Of a DNA stretch of 64,000 nt, positions 33,323 through 47,900 are shown one piece after another. The DNA is from Gorsachius magnificus (taxonomy: Eukaryota; Chordata; Aves; Pelecaniformes; Ardeidae), in contig CM067089.1 of NCBI GenBank assembly GCA_034008185.1, positions 24,834,213 to 24,898,212 on the forward strand. Direction: 5' to 3'. Positions within the stretch are counted from its first letter, which is position 1, and every line of letters begins with the position of its first letter. The position numbers and the translations under genes are program-made. The notes beneath the pieces are model-generated. The model had not been told where the DNA came from. It was given only the letters and a program-made list of their open reading frames with translations, and did no database searches.

Positions 33323-36300
33323 GCTATTTTGTTTTGCTTTTTAACTAAATTTTAAATGGGTCTTGAATAAGATCTGTTAGTATGACGTCTGTTTACAAAA
33401 GGCACCAAGCAAGTGTTTAGACAAAAAGCAGGGAACTTGAACAGGACTGAAAAATAATTATTCTATTGTACAGAAAAATACTGTGGTTCAAGTGTCTAGC
33501 TAGGTGAAGGTGAAGTCCAGAGTTGCTTGGGATTACATTTGTTCCTAGTGAGAATGCGTTCCCTGTTTTTTATCAAGAAACTACATGCCAGAGTTTCTGC
33601 ATCGGGCTTGTTTGGGGTGGGGAGTAAGGGCCGTCCAGGTTTATTGAGCTCAATTTTGCATTCTGCAGCTTTAATCAGTCTGAAGCTAATTAGCAGCCTC
33701 TGCACAATAAGGCCACAAGTCATCAATCATAGGAGATGAGAGTAGTTAGCCCCCCATCCTCGACACTTCAAGAAAAGTTTTCTCTCGCGCTTTTTTTTTG
33801 TGATAGGGCTTCAAAAGTCGCAAGACTGCTTTTCATGGTCAATAGTGTGTGAAGTATAAGCCATGTCTTGATGTGACAGACAAGGGACCACTGTTCAAGG
33901 ACCCATTGGACTTTTTCTTTTTCTTTTTTTTTTTAAATGCTGTCCTCTAATAGAATGGAGTCAACTGATGACTTTATTTGCTTTGAGTTGAAGCACAGTT
34001 CAGCTGGGAATAAAAAAAAAAGTTTTAACAAGTATGATTTTTGTTAAGGGGAAGTTTGAATTTTTTACAAAGCCGCTTAGTTCTTTTTAAAAGTTACAAT
34101 CCTTTCTTATGCGCAACTAATGAGGAATGAAAGTCCTTTCACATGCCTAATACAGTTTAGTGTCTTGAAACCTAATGCTAACAGCCACAGGCTAAGCACT
34201 AGGAAACCCTTGTAGGAAAAAAATAAAATTTCCTGAGGCTATTGATCAAACTTCTTCCAAACAATTTGGATTAGTAAATTTAAATAAAACGTTTGTTCTC
34301 TTAAGCAACACTGAGAATTAGATTATGCATTATACTTTTTTCTATTTTGTTTTCTATGTGCAGATATCTGTATTACACCCACAATAAAGGGCTAAGCATC
34401 TAAAATAACTAAGTATGTTCGTGGAAACGTTTTCTGGTAGGGAAAATTCTGCTTCCTGTATCTTTCTTACTCTAATCTTTCTTTTTTTGGGGGGTGTGGG
34501 CGCTATCTGTATTTGTGATGCACATCTCTAGCAGGTCTTGCTCCTTTGTGGCCCATAGTGTGTCCCTACACCTGCATCACTGTTTTGGGCTAAGAAAATT
34601 ATTATGATGTTACAGCCATTTAGAGCTTCTGGCTTGGGCAGTTGGGGAGAGGAGGTGATTTCATAAGTAACAAAGATGTTCATATAATCTCCTTTTATTA
34701 ACCACTGAATTTCCAGTATAAACAAAACTGTTTCTTTATAGGAGAGGTTTTAGAAAGACTTCCTGAAGACCTAAGTGTATCTCTCAAGGCCTCCTGGTTA
34801 TTGTATTGGCCTCCATGGACTTTGTTATTTTACTTCAGGAATTCCAGTAACACTGAGAACAGCTCATGGGCTTTTCTCTATTCAGCTGTCCAGGAGTTCC
34901 TCATTCTAGCAGGCACTATACCAAACTACAGCCATCCCTGTGCCTGGAGTCATCTGCTGCAGCCTGGGGGTACCTTCTAGGAGGTATTAGCTTGAGCAGC
35001 AAGGCTGTATGGTAATGTAGTGCTGCACAGCGCTGTCAGCAGCCCAGGCACATGGAGGTCTGTTGCTCCTGGATAAGCAGTTCCAGTTGTGCTTTGATTT
35101 GCTTATTTCCCCTGGTTGTGGAGTCAAAATAACATTGAAAGGCTGTTTGGGTTGGGTTGTTGTTGTTGGTTTAGTTTCTTTTCTTGTTATCAGTCTTTGA
35201 GATAAAAACAATGAAAGTGAAGAAAGAGGAAATTATAATTAGGAGGCTCAAACAAATGAAATCAGAGTTCTGTCTCCAGAAGCTCAGCAAGCAGCTGTCT
35301 GTACCCATAATAGGGCTGTATGTTGTTGTGTTTATTTGTCTGGATCACCAATGGATTTTGTCCTTGGACCACTGTTCTAATTCAGTAAGAATGATGTCTC
35401 CAAGCTGTTTTGCATCTTGTGCTTATTCTGGAATCCAGGAGTCTGTGGGGATCATCAGGTGATCACTTTGGGTGACTGCAGGGAGGACATTCCCCCAGTC
35501 ATAAGACTATGGTTGAAAAGATAACTCTAGGTAAGATTTGAAAGACTTGAGAATGAGAAGGCCTACGTCTTGGTGCTGGAGTAGTGTTTTGATATGTTTC
35601 CTCCTGGGAGAAAGGTTGGGAAGACCTGTGAAGTGCCACCTTCTCATTGTATTTTTGGTTCCTACATGCCCTCCACACCCCCCCATGCCTCCCATGCCTC
35701 CCACTTGCATACTCCCATGCTCACCCCCTGCTTTCCAGTTCTCTGTTTTTGAAATGTGAACCCAGTGACATTCCAGTTCATGCCAAGCTTTCCACACTGG
35801 CCTGAGTGGGCCTGGCAATTAGGCAAAATGTGTTCATGCATCCCTAATGAAAAAGGCCCCATGCAGAAATTTCAGCAAAATGCCTAGGAGCGCTGAAAGA
35901 GCCATTACATTCCTCCTGTCATATCAGTGTAATGGTACACATTTTGAAAAGTTCCCCTAATATATCTTCAAACTATAGACCGTAGAACTGGTTATGGTCT
36001 ATTGTATCAACTCATACATTTCAATGAGAGGGCATTTTCTTTCTTTTCTTCTCTTTGTAATACTGGGGGAAAAATATGATATGCATCCACACACAAAAAA
36101 ATTTGTAAGGAAATCACATTAAGGATTTGACTAAGCCCACATGAGCAGAGCGTTAAGACTGATATTCTGTCATTACCTCAGCTCATTACATCTTGGGGTT
36201 TTGTTACTCGTGTAGTCCGTAAGAGCACCCACTGGCTGGAGAATCCTGTACTACCTGGAACCAAGGGGATGTGTTATGCTGTAGTGTTACCTCTGAAATT

Positions 36301-37046
36301 TCCTTGCTTTGCCAACTTTCCTCAGTGTTACCATAAAACAGTTTTTGGTGACTTATATGTATTAATGGCATTAATTAAACTATCAGCACAGCTGAATGGG
36401 AGAAAATGTGTCTTCTGAACTTGTTTCTTGAATAGGAGTAAATGCCTCATTAATCTTAAGCATCAACCCAAGAACACTGTGTTTGTTAGATAGAATAATA
36501 AATGACTTTACAGGAAATACACAATAGCAGATGCTGGAATGCATCCATTCATTAGTCACTGTGCATAAATATCCCCTTATTTCCATGAAGGGACATTTAA
36601 TGGAGGGCCAGTCTGACAAACATGCACAAGCTTTCACTCGCTCACTGAGAAAATGGAAGGGAGAAAATGTCATACAAATTTGCTTGCCGAACACAAAGCA
36701 TCATGTACCTTGTGTGTGTTTCTTCTACTCCTTGCCTTCCTTGCATCAGATGGAAAGGTGCATTAGCAAAGGCCAAACAGTCGGACAGGTTTTGGAAGCC
36801 CATAAGATATTATAGTTGTTTCTGGTCCTTGGTTACCAAGTCTGTGTCACTAGTGTGCTATCTTGGAGTCGATCACCAACTTCATTCATATTAATGTGGA
36901 CTCAAAGCCCAGTTCAGTTGCTGGTAAACTGAAATGAAGGCTATTTGCTTCAGAACCTTGCAGGAAAATATTGTTGGGTTTGTTTTTTAATCAGTGTCTC
37001 CCAAGATACGAAGAAACAAGCTTGTTTCAGTGAATAATCGTGTATT
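33323..37046. other. Non-coding segment, no gene recognised
   Basis: No supportable gene. T runs and A runs occur at about 33790, 33925 and 34010. At 35684-35701 the nine-base unit CATGCCTCC is repeated twice, inside a C-rich stretch that makes the opposite-strand frame Gly/Met-rich. Frames of 92-103 codons at 35184-35818 and 36383-36815 lack domains. Confidence 0.5.
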
Positions 37047-37078
37047 AAAAAAAAAGTAAAAAAAAAAAATAAAAAAAA
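37047..37078 (+). repeat. Interrupted poly(A) tract
   Basis: Three A runs (9, 12 and 8 bases) broken by GT and T. No recognisable retrotransposed sequence precedes it, so I do not call a processed pseudogene or LINE tail. Confidence 0.9.
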
Positions 37079-38802
37079 TTGTTCCCCACCCTACCACCCC
37101 TGCTTTCTGTCAACTTTTGTAACCTTTTGTATGTTTTTTCTAGTATTGTAACATAACTGAGCCAATGAAGTACCTCCCCCAAACAGGTACATCTACAGTT
37201 GTTCCAAAAAAAGTAAAGCCTGGATAGTAATTGCGTGGAGGGGAAAGCAAAATAATCAGTCAGGATTCCTGTTTTTCTCAGACTGTTGATTCAGTGCATA
37301 AGAATCTTGGAAGTATTACAGGAGCACCTAAATAATTTGCTTTGTATGCTCCCATGTTTCTCAATGCGTGCCTTAATGAAATTTGACTAAAGGGTTACAC
37401 TTTAGCATAATAGTTCTTAGAAAACATTAACAGAGCGTTTGTACATCCTTTTGTGTTTGAGGTCTATCAGGTTTCTAAGGCTAAATTGACCAGAAAGACA
37501 AGAAAACCTTGATTTATGAAACAAATTTTTCAGCAGGTGGTTGCGCTGTGTACCAAAGGCACCTGTGTGCTGTAACAGTACCCATCCCACTCAAGAAATC
37601 AAAAATCTTCCATCTAGGCATGCGGGTCCCGTGTGTCGATGTATTCTTCGTTGGTGTTGTAGTGTTTCATGCTAGAATACTAATCATGGTGCTTGGCTTT
37701 TCGCCTGCAGAGGCTCAGCCACATAACTTAAGGGAGGACAACGTTTAATTTCTTATACTGGAAGTCTGTGAATAAGTATGGATTTGAAAAAAAATGCTGT
37801 GCATGATTTAGTGAGTCTTCTCATCGGAATTAAGAGCTTGGCAAAACTTTATGGTATTGCCAAATCAAACGTTTTGGAGCAAAAAAAATTGAAGCTGGGT
37901 ACTGTAGTAATTTGGGAGGTAGTGCTTATTTTTCTACTGGCCTAAATTTGCAGTCCTTGCTCAGAAGCCCTACTTGCATGAACAAACATCAGTTTGCTTA
38001 CAGAATTAGAGCCATAGATCAGCAGCGAGTTATTAACAAAGTCAAGGGAGGGAAGGTTTTGTTTAGAAGTAATACATAACGATGATAGCAGCTTAAGTTT
38101 TCAGAGGTGACCGGTGATGTTTGAAACTGAAAATACCAAAGAGCTCGGTGTTCCTGTGCATCTGTCCTGTGAGAACTAGACCCGCTTCACTCGGTCACAG
38201 AAATTACTGCAATGCTAATAGTTCACTAATAATGACAGACAATATTCGTACTTTCTGAAGTGAGATGCAGATTTCAGTTTCTAACCAATTTTCCACCATT
38301 AAAGATCCCAGGGAAACCTCACTGGAGAACTAAAGAATTTTCCCTGTTGTGATTGTCAGCTTTCCTTTTGGGGTAGCTTACGTTTTTCCTGCATTACACT
38401 CCTGGCATGGTTTCATGTGGGTAGGTACACCAGTACTGGGATTTAGGCATTCACATCCTTCAAAATCTGTCCCACTGTTGTACTATAATTATATTTCTGT
38501 CCCAAAAACAGCTACATTCCTGTGACTAGCCAAAACCCTTTCAATATATACAATGCTAATGTAATCATCTTAACATTGATTAGACAGGTATGCAGCCAGT
38601 CAAACACAGCATTGCCCTTCTCTTCAAAAGGGGCCATGCTGTGCAATGGTAGTGGGTCATCTCCACTGTTGGCCCTAACAGGTCAACCATAGCTGGAGTC
38701 AGAAAACTCCTTTTGGAAGAGAAGGGCAGAGTTGTTCTTTACAACTGGAATGGCGGGTGGGAATCCTCCAGACTCCATCTGGAACAGCTTTGACCAAACA
38801 AA
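37079..38802. other. Non-coding segment, no gene recognised
   Basis: No supportable gene or repeat family. The text is unique and moderately AT-rich. The 79-codon frame at 37509-37748 shows no domain. Confidence 0.5.
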
Positions 38803-38878
38803 GGCCCCAGATCCACTCGCAGTGCAGTCGGTGGGAATACTGCCACAGCATTTCTTGGGAGCAACATTAGGCTTCGAT
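38803..38878. repeat. Possible palindromic amniote repeat relic
   Basis: CCCCAGATCCACTCGCAGTG, CAGTCGGTGGGAATACTGCC and TTCTTGGGAGCAACATTAGG with CTT parallel the repeat words AGATCC, GAAGTCAATGGAAAGACTCC, CATTGACTTC and GTGGGAGCAGGATCAGGCCC. Both core boxes are heavily mutated, so the call is tentative. Confidence 0.33.
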
Positions 38879-41800
38879 TATGATCACAGCAAGAGAGTAG
38901 TATATGCACAGCTGCCAAAAAATATTAGCAAATAATTCTAGGAATGTTTGTCTCTGCTTTCCTTTCTTTTTGTTTTTCTTTGAGGCAACTAACAGAAAAC
39001 GCTTTTGCCTGTCAGGAATGAGAATTAAAATAAACGTTTAAGGCCCAAGCTCCCTCTGCTTCCCAAGAGAGACATCCCAGGAAAGGCATGGATTTCAAAG
39101 CGCTCTGAGCCACCGTCCCCTCTTACAAATGGGGGGTTGTGCAAGGGCCTCAACAGCTGCTGGTGTTGCCCCCAGCCCTCCCAGGGAAGCGCGGTGTTAC
39201 AGAGTGCAGCCTGCCTTGGCCTTTCTCCCTCCTAGCCACGAGGGTCTGCACTGGGAATGCTCGAGGGTTTGGGGTTCTTTTATGGCCTGGTACACTGTTG
39301 GAGTGAGCTCAGCAAAATGACGGTGCAAGATGTGAAGAGCAGGGGCCAGACTGTAGCCCTGAGCCCCTGAAGAGCCAGAGAGCAGCGGCACCTTTCAGAT
39401 AGCCCTTTCCCACCAAGGGCATCCTCCTCGTGCACTTGATGCATCTGCTCAGTGTTCTGTTCATTAGCTCTGCCTGTGCCTTTTTTTATTAGTATTTCAC
39501 AGCATGTGTGCTCAGAACAGCTTGCTTATGTTATAATCTCAGTGAACTGGCTTTGTAAATCACAGTAACCTTAACTGGGAGGAGAGGATAAAGCAGACAC
39601 TGTGGGTGCTGAATTTTTTCTTTCCTGAAACAATTAAATGTTTGGGCAGGCCCTAGACCTTTTCGGCTGCTGATTGAAGTTAAACAAAGTATAGCGCGGT
39701 GGGAAGAACCGACTGCAGAAGAGTTTTCCTTAAAACACAATGTGGACAGATTTAATTCCAGGAGATTAATTTTAAAGGAAAAATGGCTTCAATTATGTGG
39801 TATAACTTCCTACAGTTATGTGTTGTTTACAAACACTAAAGGCTCATGCTCCTGAGGTCAACAGAGTTTTTCTATTGAAAAATGGAAGTACAGTAGGATT
39901 GTTAAAATGCTTTGTCTAGAGACCTCCATAATTGTTCCTTTCCTGTGAGGCCTTTTAGAAAGGCCTATAACACAGATCTTCCTTCTTGATAAGAAATAAT
40001 TCAAGACAGTCAGAGATGCATCTTTGTAAATTTTCTAGATGTATAATCCAGGCTTTAATGCTAACCACAGTGTGAGAGCTGAGGCCTTGAGTCTGGAGTG
40101 CTTTGTATTTTGTCCCATGATGTTTCTTCCATAAGCTACAAAGGAGAGCCCTTTCCCACAGTGAAAATATTTGAGAGTATGGTCCTGCTAGCCCAAAGGC
40201 AAGTCAGGGTAATCAGTAAGGTATGAGAAAAAGAAAGCCAAAGGCCAAAATGAATGCTGTCCATTCTTATGGTGGAAAATGTTTTTTGTAGACAGTGGTA
40301 AAACATAGGCATATAAAAAGCTGCTGACACCAAAGCACTCATTGTAACTAGATTAAATTACCTTGCTTGCTAATTCCATAAAGACCATTCAGAAGCACAT
40401 AAAAATTAGTGAGTAATTCTAGACTGCTCAGTATCTTTGCATCACATCAGCCTAGGGAAGCGAATGTAAAACCAAGTCATTCTGACTTGCTGGATTTGAG
40501 ATCCACTTTGTCTTCACTTTGCAGTTGCAAAACGTGGCACAAACTTCAGAGCAATTCAGGCCGTAGCTTATAGTTCCTTACAGTTTAGATCATTCACTCC
40601 AGCTACTCAGTCATTAAGAGATTGCTTTGGATGTAGAAATCAGTGAATTTTGTTTCATGTGTTTAGGAAATACCTTTCCAACCCCACAAAGTGGAGAGAA
40701 GTACATGTTTACTCATTCACTACTACTCTGTGTCTACAGAGGCAAGTACTTGCTGTCTCTTAACTGACCTGTCAGTTGTCTTTGGTGCAAATGTCAGGGT
40801 ACTACGAAACATGGTACCACAGAAATATGCTTGTGGGGTAATGAAGAGAGAAGATCTGCAACAGAGCTATTTGGTCTAGCCTAGTGTGCTAGGATGCCAT
40901 AGGATATAAGGACTGTCCATGGTGTCTGAGGACATCAAAGTGAGTGCAGATGTGCAATCCCTGTTTGTTCAGCTTCATATCAAGTAGATGAGATGATGGG
41001 AGGGGTATAGCTGGATGAGCTTGAAGGACTCCTACCCTCTACTCATGGCTCTTCAGTGACTCATTACATGGCTGAAAAACATTGCATGACACCATGTTTT
41101 TGCTCTTGCAAATATGCATTTCACTTTACGTATTTGTTTTGTGTAGGCAATTGGCATGCTGTTTTAGCTGTTGTACGCTCTTGCAAAGCAATGCACAAAG
41201 AATTGCAGGTGTGCATGGTATGGTATCAGTTGCAGGCACTACATGTATGTTTCTGTGCAGAGACTGTGATCTCAGTGTACTACACTTTGTCTTGCTCTGC
41301 TGGCTGTCAAGCAGTGGGCGAGCCGTGGTCTTGCCGTGTCTGTCCACCTTCTAGAGCTAAATCCTCCCACTTTAGGAGTTCAAGGACTGATACAATTCCC
41401 ACCCCTAATGTGGAGTTATGAAAGATGAGGCACTCTGGTTCCACATCTTTTCTTCTCCCCACTAGCCCAGATGCATGAACTAAGCCTGTGACTGTCATTT
41501 TGACTTGAGTTCAGCAAAGCACTCGCTCAGGCTTGATCTGAAGCATATGGATAATCCATTGCTGTTGAGCAACCTAAATACACCATCTTTAGAGGGACTA
41601 AGCATGTGCTTGGGTGATGAAATGATATCTTTGGGTTTTTTAAATAAATTCATGCCTAGCTCTAAGTACAAACAAATGCTAACGTACATGGTTAATGATG
41701 CTCTCACCAGAATTGCTCATCCTTGCAGCTGTACATCAGAGTGTAATTTTAATTAGAGTTTAATTATCTTTTCATTTATTTTCTTCAGCAAGTAAATTTA

Positions 41801-44800
41801 TACCTTGCTGTAAGTTTTCTGGGAGCATAAATTAAAGTAACATTAATAACATTATATTTGTCCTAATTTGTGTATCTACACTTATTTATCTGGGGTTTTT
41901 ATTAGTCATAATGAAGTATGTTTGGAGAAATCAGGCAACTAATCTATGTATATAAGAAAATAATGCTAGGCGATATCATTATAATAATAAGAGACTGTTT
42001 CTGATTTACTGAATAGAAATAATAATATCATAAATTTGCAATTAGGGGTTTTAGTATATTTTAAAAATTGAGGGAAAGTTGTCTGCATAACAAGGGTTTA
42101 AGCAGACAAAATTCTGCATTTATCACTGGAAAAGAAAGTTTTCAAAAATGAACTTGATAATTTTTTGTTCAAATGTCACCTATTAATGGAACTTAATGTC
42201 AGCCTAATTTACAATTATTTAATACTTCATTACAGAAATTAATCTCTTCCAGAAGATATTTGTGGGGAAAAGTTTATTTTGAGCATTTTTACCCGCTTAG
42301 AGTTCAGGTTGTCCATATTTTCCTACTGGAGTAAGTTATTCCTTAGGCATAGCACCACATATTGAATAATTTAAGAATTTGTATTTGTGCTGACACATCT
42401 CCTTCAGTCCAAATAAATGCTTTAAAATCATTCATCAATATATAAGAAAAGTGGAAAACTATTATGAGCCTCACTGTATACAACAGAAACCTCAGGCACA
42501 GGGAAGCAAGGTACAGTGAGTTTAGATAAAGCAACCAATAACTTCAATGATCAGATTTTTGTACACTTTACTTAAAATGTTTTAAGTTAACTTATCTGTA
42601 CTGGGCACATATAAACTTTTTCTGCATCATCTTTTGTCTTTCTACAGTCTGTGGATTATTTCAAAGCATTGCTTAGCCAGCATCCATATTAGGGATGGGC
42701 GGCTTTAGTGTGTTACTTCTGTTTTGTAGTTCTGAGTTAGCGCGCTCTGCATGCCTGAGTCAGCTGGGCCTCACTTCTCTGAGGCATCTAAAAGTTCATA
42801 AGACATTTTTCCTTTTGTTCTTTCTTCAAATTTTATAGGTTTTTTGAATGGCTGCTGAGAAGTCTCCTCAGATGCATCTCACTTAGAGAATGATAAATAA
42901 AATGCCTGCTTACCTCGCCCCCCACCCACCTTTAGTTTCCATATTATGAAAAATAATAGCTGGCTTGGAGTTTGGGTATTTTTTTTTCCTCCTTCCCCCT
43001 TAATTCTGGGATTCTTTCTAACCTCTCCAAAGTAGCAAGACTTGCTGTGGAGCTAGCAATTGATTTTCTACTTTACTTCCTATATGGCAAAGTGCCTTGC
43101 ACTGGGACATGACATCCAGTCAACGATGGCCTCTGCAGAAGCCATGGGATTCTTGTTGTGGGTGTCTAATGGCGGGCAAGGTACTGAGGGACTGGAGAGG
43201 CTATGTGATGCCAGGGACCAAGGCTAATCAGCACAATTGCATTTCTGCAGGCTGTTCTGAGACTAGAGGACGTCACAGAGTAAAGTGAATAGTGAAAACC
43301 TTGTTTAGGAAGGTTAGGACCAACCCAGCAAGGTGCATAGTTCATATTTACCAGGATTGTGTTGTCTGTTCTGCATGACCAGAAAGAGATGACAGGATGC
43401 GTGATAACCTCTGCCTTGTAACTTTAGAGCTCTAACAGAGTCTTTCTTTGACTAAATTCCCTTTTATATTCCTCCAGGCAGTTATGAAGTTGACTATGAA
43501 ATAAACGTGTTGCAGTGATAACGTTAGACTTAACAACAGCCTGTCTCTCCTATAAGTGACAGGGTATTCTTTCTATTCCCCAACTTGATGGAGCCATTAA
43601 GCTTTGAGTCTCTTCAGAACAGCGTAACTCAGAGAGCAGAAACTGGGTAGACCAGGTTTACAGAAATTTTGCAAATGTTTTAAACATTTTCCTTTCTAAG
43701 CCACACAAGTCTTGCCTGAGGCACCATTCCTAAAATAAAATTAGGCTTCTGAAAGATTTATTGGCTGCTTTTGGAATTCAGCATAGTCGTCTTTTTGCTC
43801 ATTCACATAATGAGGCAGTTGTGAAACCCTGACTCAGGGGTTAACTAAGCCCTCTTCAAAATGGGGACAAATGGGAATGTGTGGTCAGACACATGCAACT
43901 TCATCACAGGGCTGCATCTCTGTACGCAGCGCAAGCTGTGCTAGAGAAGGGCTGCATATGGCACCCCCAGCTCCTGCTCTACCCACTCCTGCTGTATGCG
44001 TTGCGAGACTGCATCCATGTCCACAGGCATCCATGAAACAACTGGTGCTGTATATGGAACAAGGCATCGCAGAGTCATGCGGAAGCAATCTGTGTGGTCC
44101 CTAGCGATGACTCCCCTGTCCCCTAACACAGCTCAGTCTTGCCTATAGTGGCATTCTGATCTTTCTTATCAAATTGCCCCTTTGTTGGCTCTGGTTCATA
44201 GTAGGGAGTGATTAGAGAACCATATTCCCCTGCTGTGCTAAACAGTCTTGTCTCAAGTGAAGTGTACCAAGTGCATTACACTTAGTGTTGCATACTTCGC
44301 ATCGGAAAGGACCACGGCAGCATTTGAAGCTGTTTCAGTTGATTGGAGCTAAAAGCCCAGAACTTCCTGCTGCTACTGCCACTCCCAAGCCCGGGCAATT
44401 TCAATGGCCTGTTTTGCTGAAATCAGCCCCCCCTCCACGTTATTTACTCATCAAAACTGGTTTTGCGATATAGAGGACATCAAAAGCATTTCAAAATGTG
44501 GAATAATCTTTAAACCAGATCCAGGAAAGGGTGTGTATGTGTGCACACAGCTTCTGCACCTAAGATGCTTTTTCACTGAAATCTTTCAATAAACACTCTG
44601 AAAACTGTTGGTTTTTTCCCTGGCAGTGCTTGCCATAAGATTGATTAGATTCAGGTGGCTTAAAGGAAGTAAAACTGTTTCTACTCTGCACCTAATTCTT
44701 TCCTTTTTGTCTTCCTGTGCAAATACAAATAACTAATGCAGGCAAACAGTAAATTGCAGTGAGCAGTGGAAGCGCTAAATGGTAGCAACACTTAAAACAT

Positions 44801-44900
44801 TGCTGAAATTCAAAAGAGCAGCTGTTAGACATTTAAACCTATCATTCTCTTCTGAACATACATCAAATTTATTTCATAGCACTGTCATAAAAATGTATGA
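38879..44900. other. Non-coding segment, AT-rich from 41.7 to 42.6 kb
   Basis: No supportable gene. The cysteine-rich 121-codon frame at 41056-41421 overlaps open frames in two other phases and has no domain. About 41740-42260 is markedly AT-rich with many AATTA and ATAAT words, resembling possible conserved non-coding sequence. A faint CTGAGGTCAACAGAGTTTTT at 39853-39872 may be one more palindromic-repeat core. Confidence 0.45.
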
Positions 44901-47900
44901 GCATGTAAATGCTTGAGTGACCCATTAATCTTTTGAGTAGTAAACATAAAATCTTCTTAACCCCAGTGATGATATAACCATACTTTATTTTGAATGAAGG
45001 CTTTATCATAGAAGTGAAGATGTTCTGTGTCTTTCTGTGGTGTATAAATAAGAAGAAATTAATATTAAAGTCCAATGTCTATGGAAAGTGTACCATTATA
45101 TTGATTGCAATATGAAGATATATGCAGTGAACAAAGCTACACTCAATTTCTGATGAGCACAGAAAATCTAATAATAAATACACAAAGAGCATAAGCTCAT
45201 TACTCATTGACGGCAATCACCAGTCTGTTGCTGTTATCATTATTATTTACTAACTAACTCAATAATGAGTGTTTGTTCTTACAGAATTGTCCATAAACCC
45301 TTCCTTTTTATGTGTGTCAAATGATAAACCTGGTTTCTAAGCTGCCTTTGTGGTGAAAAGACACCCTTAAATATTGGAACTGTTGATTGTTCGTTTCTAT
45401 GCATAGGCCAGTCAGCTTGTTTCTAACCAAGCAAACATGTCACTTGTATCAAGGTGGCTTTTGCTTGAATAAGGGCTAGAAAGATATATCTTTTGGCTCC
45501 AATTCTGGAGCATTACTATTCTTCCATTTATTCCAATTCTTTTATATGCCTTCTATTGCCTCTTGAAGCCTTGTTTGAAAGACATATTTAAAGGCAAAGG
45601 TATTGCTCATGAACAACAAACTGCTTTCTTGTTGCAGAGCTAGATTTAGCCTTGGTATAAACAGGAGAAATTCCATTAAACTTCTGAAGTTGTCCAGTTC
45701 AAAGCATTGTGCCCACAGGGTAAAAAACTGGGAGAGTTGGAAAACTTCTATTAAATAATCAGTTTCATCCTCCCATCCAGCCAGGACTGTTTCCAGCAGC
45801 ACACTAAGAGTTCTTAGGCAATAGGACTTCATGTGTGGGGAACTTACTTTACTCGTAAAACATTTGAAACGTGCCCAAGTAAGCATGGGAAAATTTAGGT
45901 CATCAACTTTTAATCATAGTTGGAAATAGAGGTGATTCCAATAGAAGAAAAAAAGTAAGAAATGATAAACCAACAACAAACTATAAGTTGTAGGGGCCTT
46001 GATGGTAAGTCAGAAAGCTTATCTGAATCTGAAAAGCATACCTTAGCTTAAAAGGCAGGTTGCAAAAATCAAGCCATGGAATGGAAGCAATACATTAGAA
46101 AGTAGAGTCAGCCCAGACTTTAGTGTGTTTTTAGAGCTCCCTCCAAAAATGGCATGAAAGTCAAACCAAAATATCATCAACATAGTAGTTTAAGCCTTAT
46201 CGTATTTCTTCAGTATTTGTATTAAAAATACCCTATTACTGCTGTATAGCTTTGGAACAAATAGCTGCCTTTAACCAGCATCCTGGAATGAAGGAAAATT
46301 TTTGAGAGAGTTGGGGTTGAGGACAGTGGGCTGGAGGAGCAGACCAGATACTCTTCACCAGCCAGACCAGAGCCGTCAGAGCCCAGGCTAGCACTGCCTG
46401 CACTTGTACTGTAGCATGAAGTCCTACAAAATCAGGTCCCAGAAAATCGGAATGAGGTGGTGTGGGTAAAAGGCTGTTTAGGGAAGTGGTGGAACGGAAA
46501 GGTAGGGGAGGAAAGGAGTTTTTCTACTAGGTTCCCCAAATCTTCCCACATACTAGACAACTTCTTGTATTCCACAGTCTGAAAGGGGATTAAAAAAAAA
46601 AAATCTTCCCATGCAACCGACTCTTCCTTTGCCACAGCATGGAATGTTGTTGCTTCCAGTAATGAGGTCAAAACAAATTATACTGTTCTTTATCTGTGGG
46701 TAGCAGAATCAATTTTGCCTACAAAACTCTAACAAAATTTCGTTCTTCAATATTGCACTTACTACTTTCATATTTCTAGTTTACTCACGCTTTCCTGAAT
46801 GACCTTCCTCTCTTGCTATTACTGTGGCACCACATGGTCAGTCTGGGTAAGAAATGAAGAAAAAATGGTTACATTACACTGAGCGTACATATAAAAGTAT
46901 ATGGAGTGTTGGACAGATGGCATTGTTGTAAGACAACTTTTATAGAAAAATAGCTATTCATTGTGACTTTCAGTCTTCACAGAAGTGTTCAAGTGTATTT
47001 AACAGTATTGCAGTGTTCACGGTGGATCTAACTATGTTCCTGGGGAATTTCCCACAGATCTTTCACTTTTTGGATAAGCTCGCATGACTCATAGCACCTG
47101 CAGGATACGGCTGAGAGATGTTGGAACACAGGAACTGGCAGGTGCCAGTGAGGTTAGGGACAACTTGAACATACTTGATGAGGTACTGTGAGGTCTAAGC
47201 CAGAATTATGAATAAGACATCTCTGAGATTAAGACCACAGTACGTGAAGGAAATGAAAAAGACTGGGCCTTAAGACAGGACAGGCTCTAGAGGTAGCAAC
47301 CCTGATACAGACAGTTAAGAGGGGCAGTTCTGCCCTCTTTATCAACTTTTTACTTTGATTAAAAAAGGTTTCTCATTCTGGCTGAGAATGCTATTGCAGT
47401 CCTTGAGAGCTTGGGTAAAAGTGCTGCTCTTGCTGGAAAGACACTTGTGAGTTCAACAGTATATTCATTAACCAAAAGCAAAGAACTGCAGATAACAAAA
47501 TAGATCTGAGCCAACAAGCCCTTAGTAAGATCTTATTAATAAATGACAAAGCTGTCTGAATTTTGATACCAATCTTTCACACACACTGTAATTGAGACTG
47601 AGGTTTGATATCCAATGTATTCACAAGCCTCCACCTGGGCATATCAGAGCTTGCATGATCTTTTGTGTAGACTTCTGTGATGCATATTTATCAAAGGTAT
47701 GCACATTCTTCTCTTGCCCATCAAAACAAGAAGTCTAAATTAAAAATGAGCAACAGCACTTAAAAATGTGCAACTCTTAAGATAAATGCTTTCAGTAGAG
47801 TAGACTACTGTGTCATGCTGGAGAGTTCCCTCTCAGTGGCGTTGCAAGTAAGCAGAGGTGGATGCCTGATGTCATAGCTGGAGCCAGGCTAATGTCACTG

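Noticed and set aside
37047..37078. Poly(A) tail of a processed pseudogene or LINE
   Set aside because: No recognisable coding or 3' UTR sequence precedes it and no target-site duplication was seen; treated as a simple A-rich tract.
41056..41421. Cysteine-rich 121-codon frame that might suggest a small secreted protein
   Set aside because: Cysteine spacing follows no known pattern, there is no credible signal peptide, and overlapping frames in two other phases are equally open.
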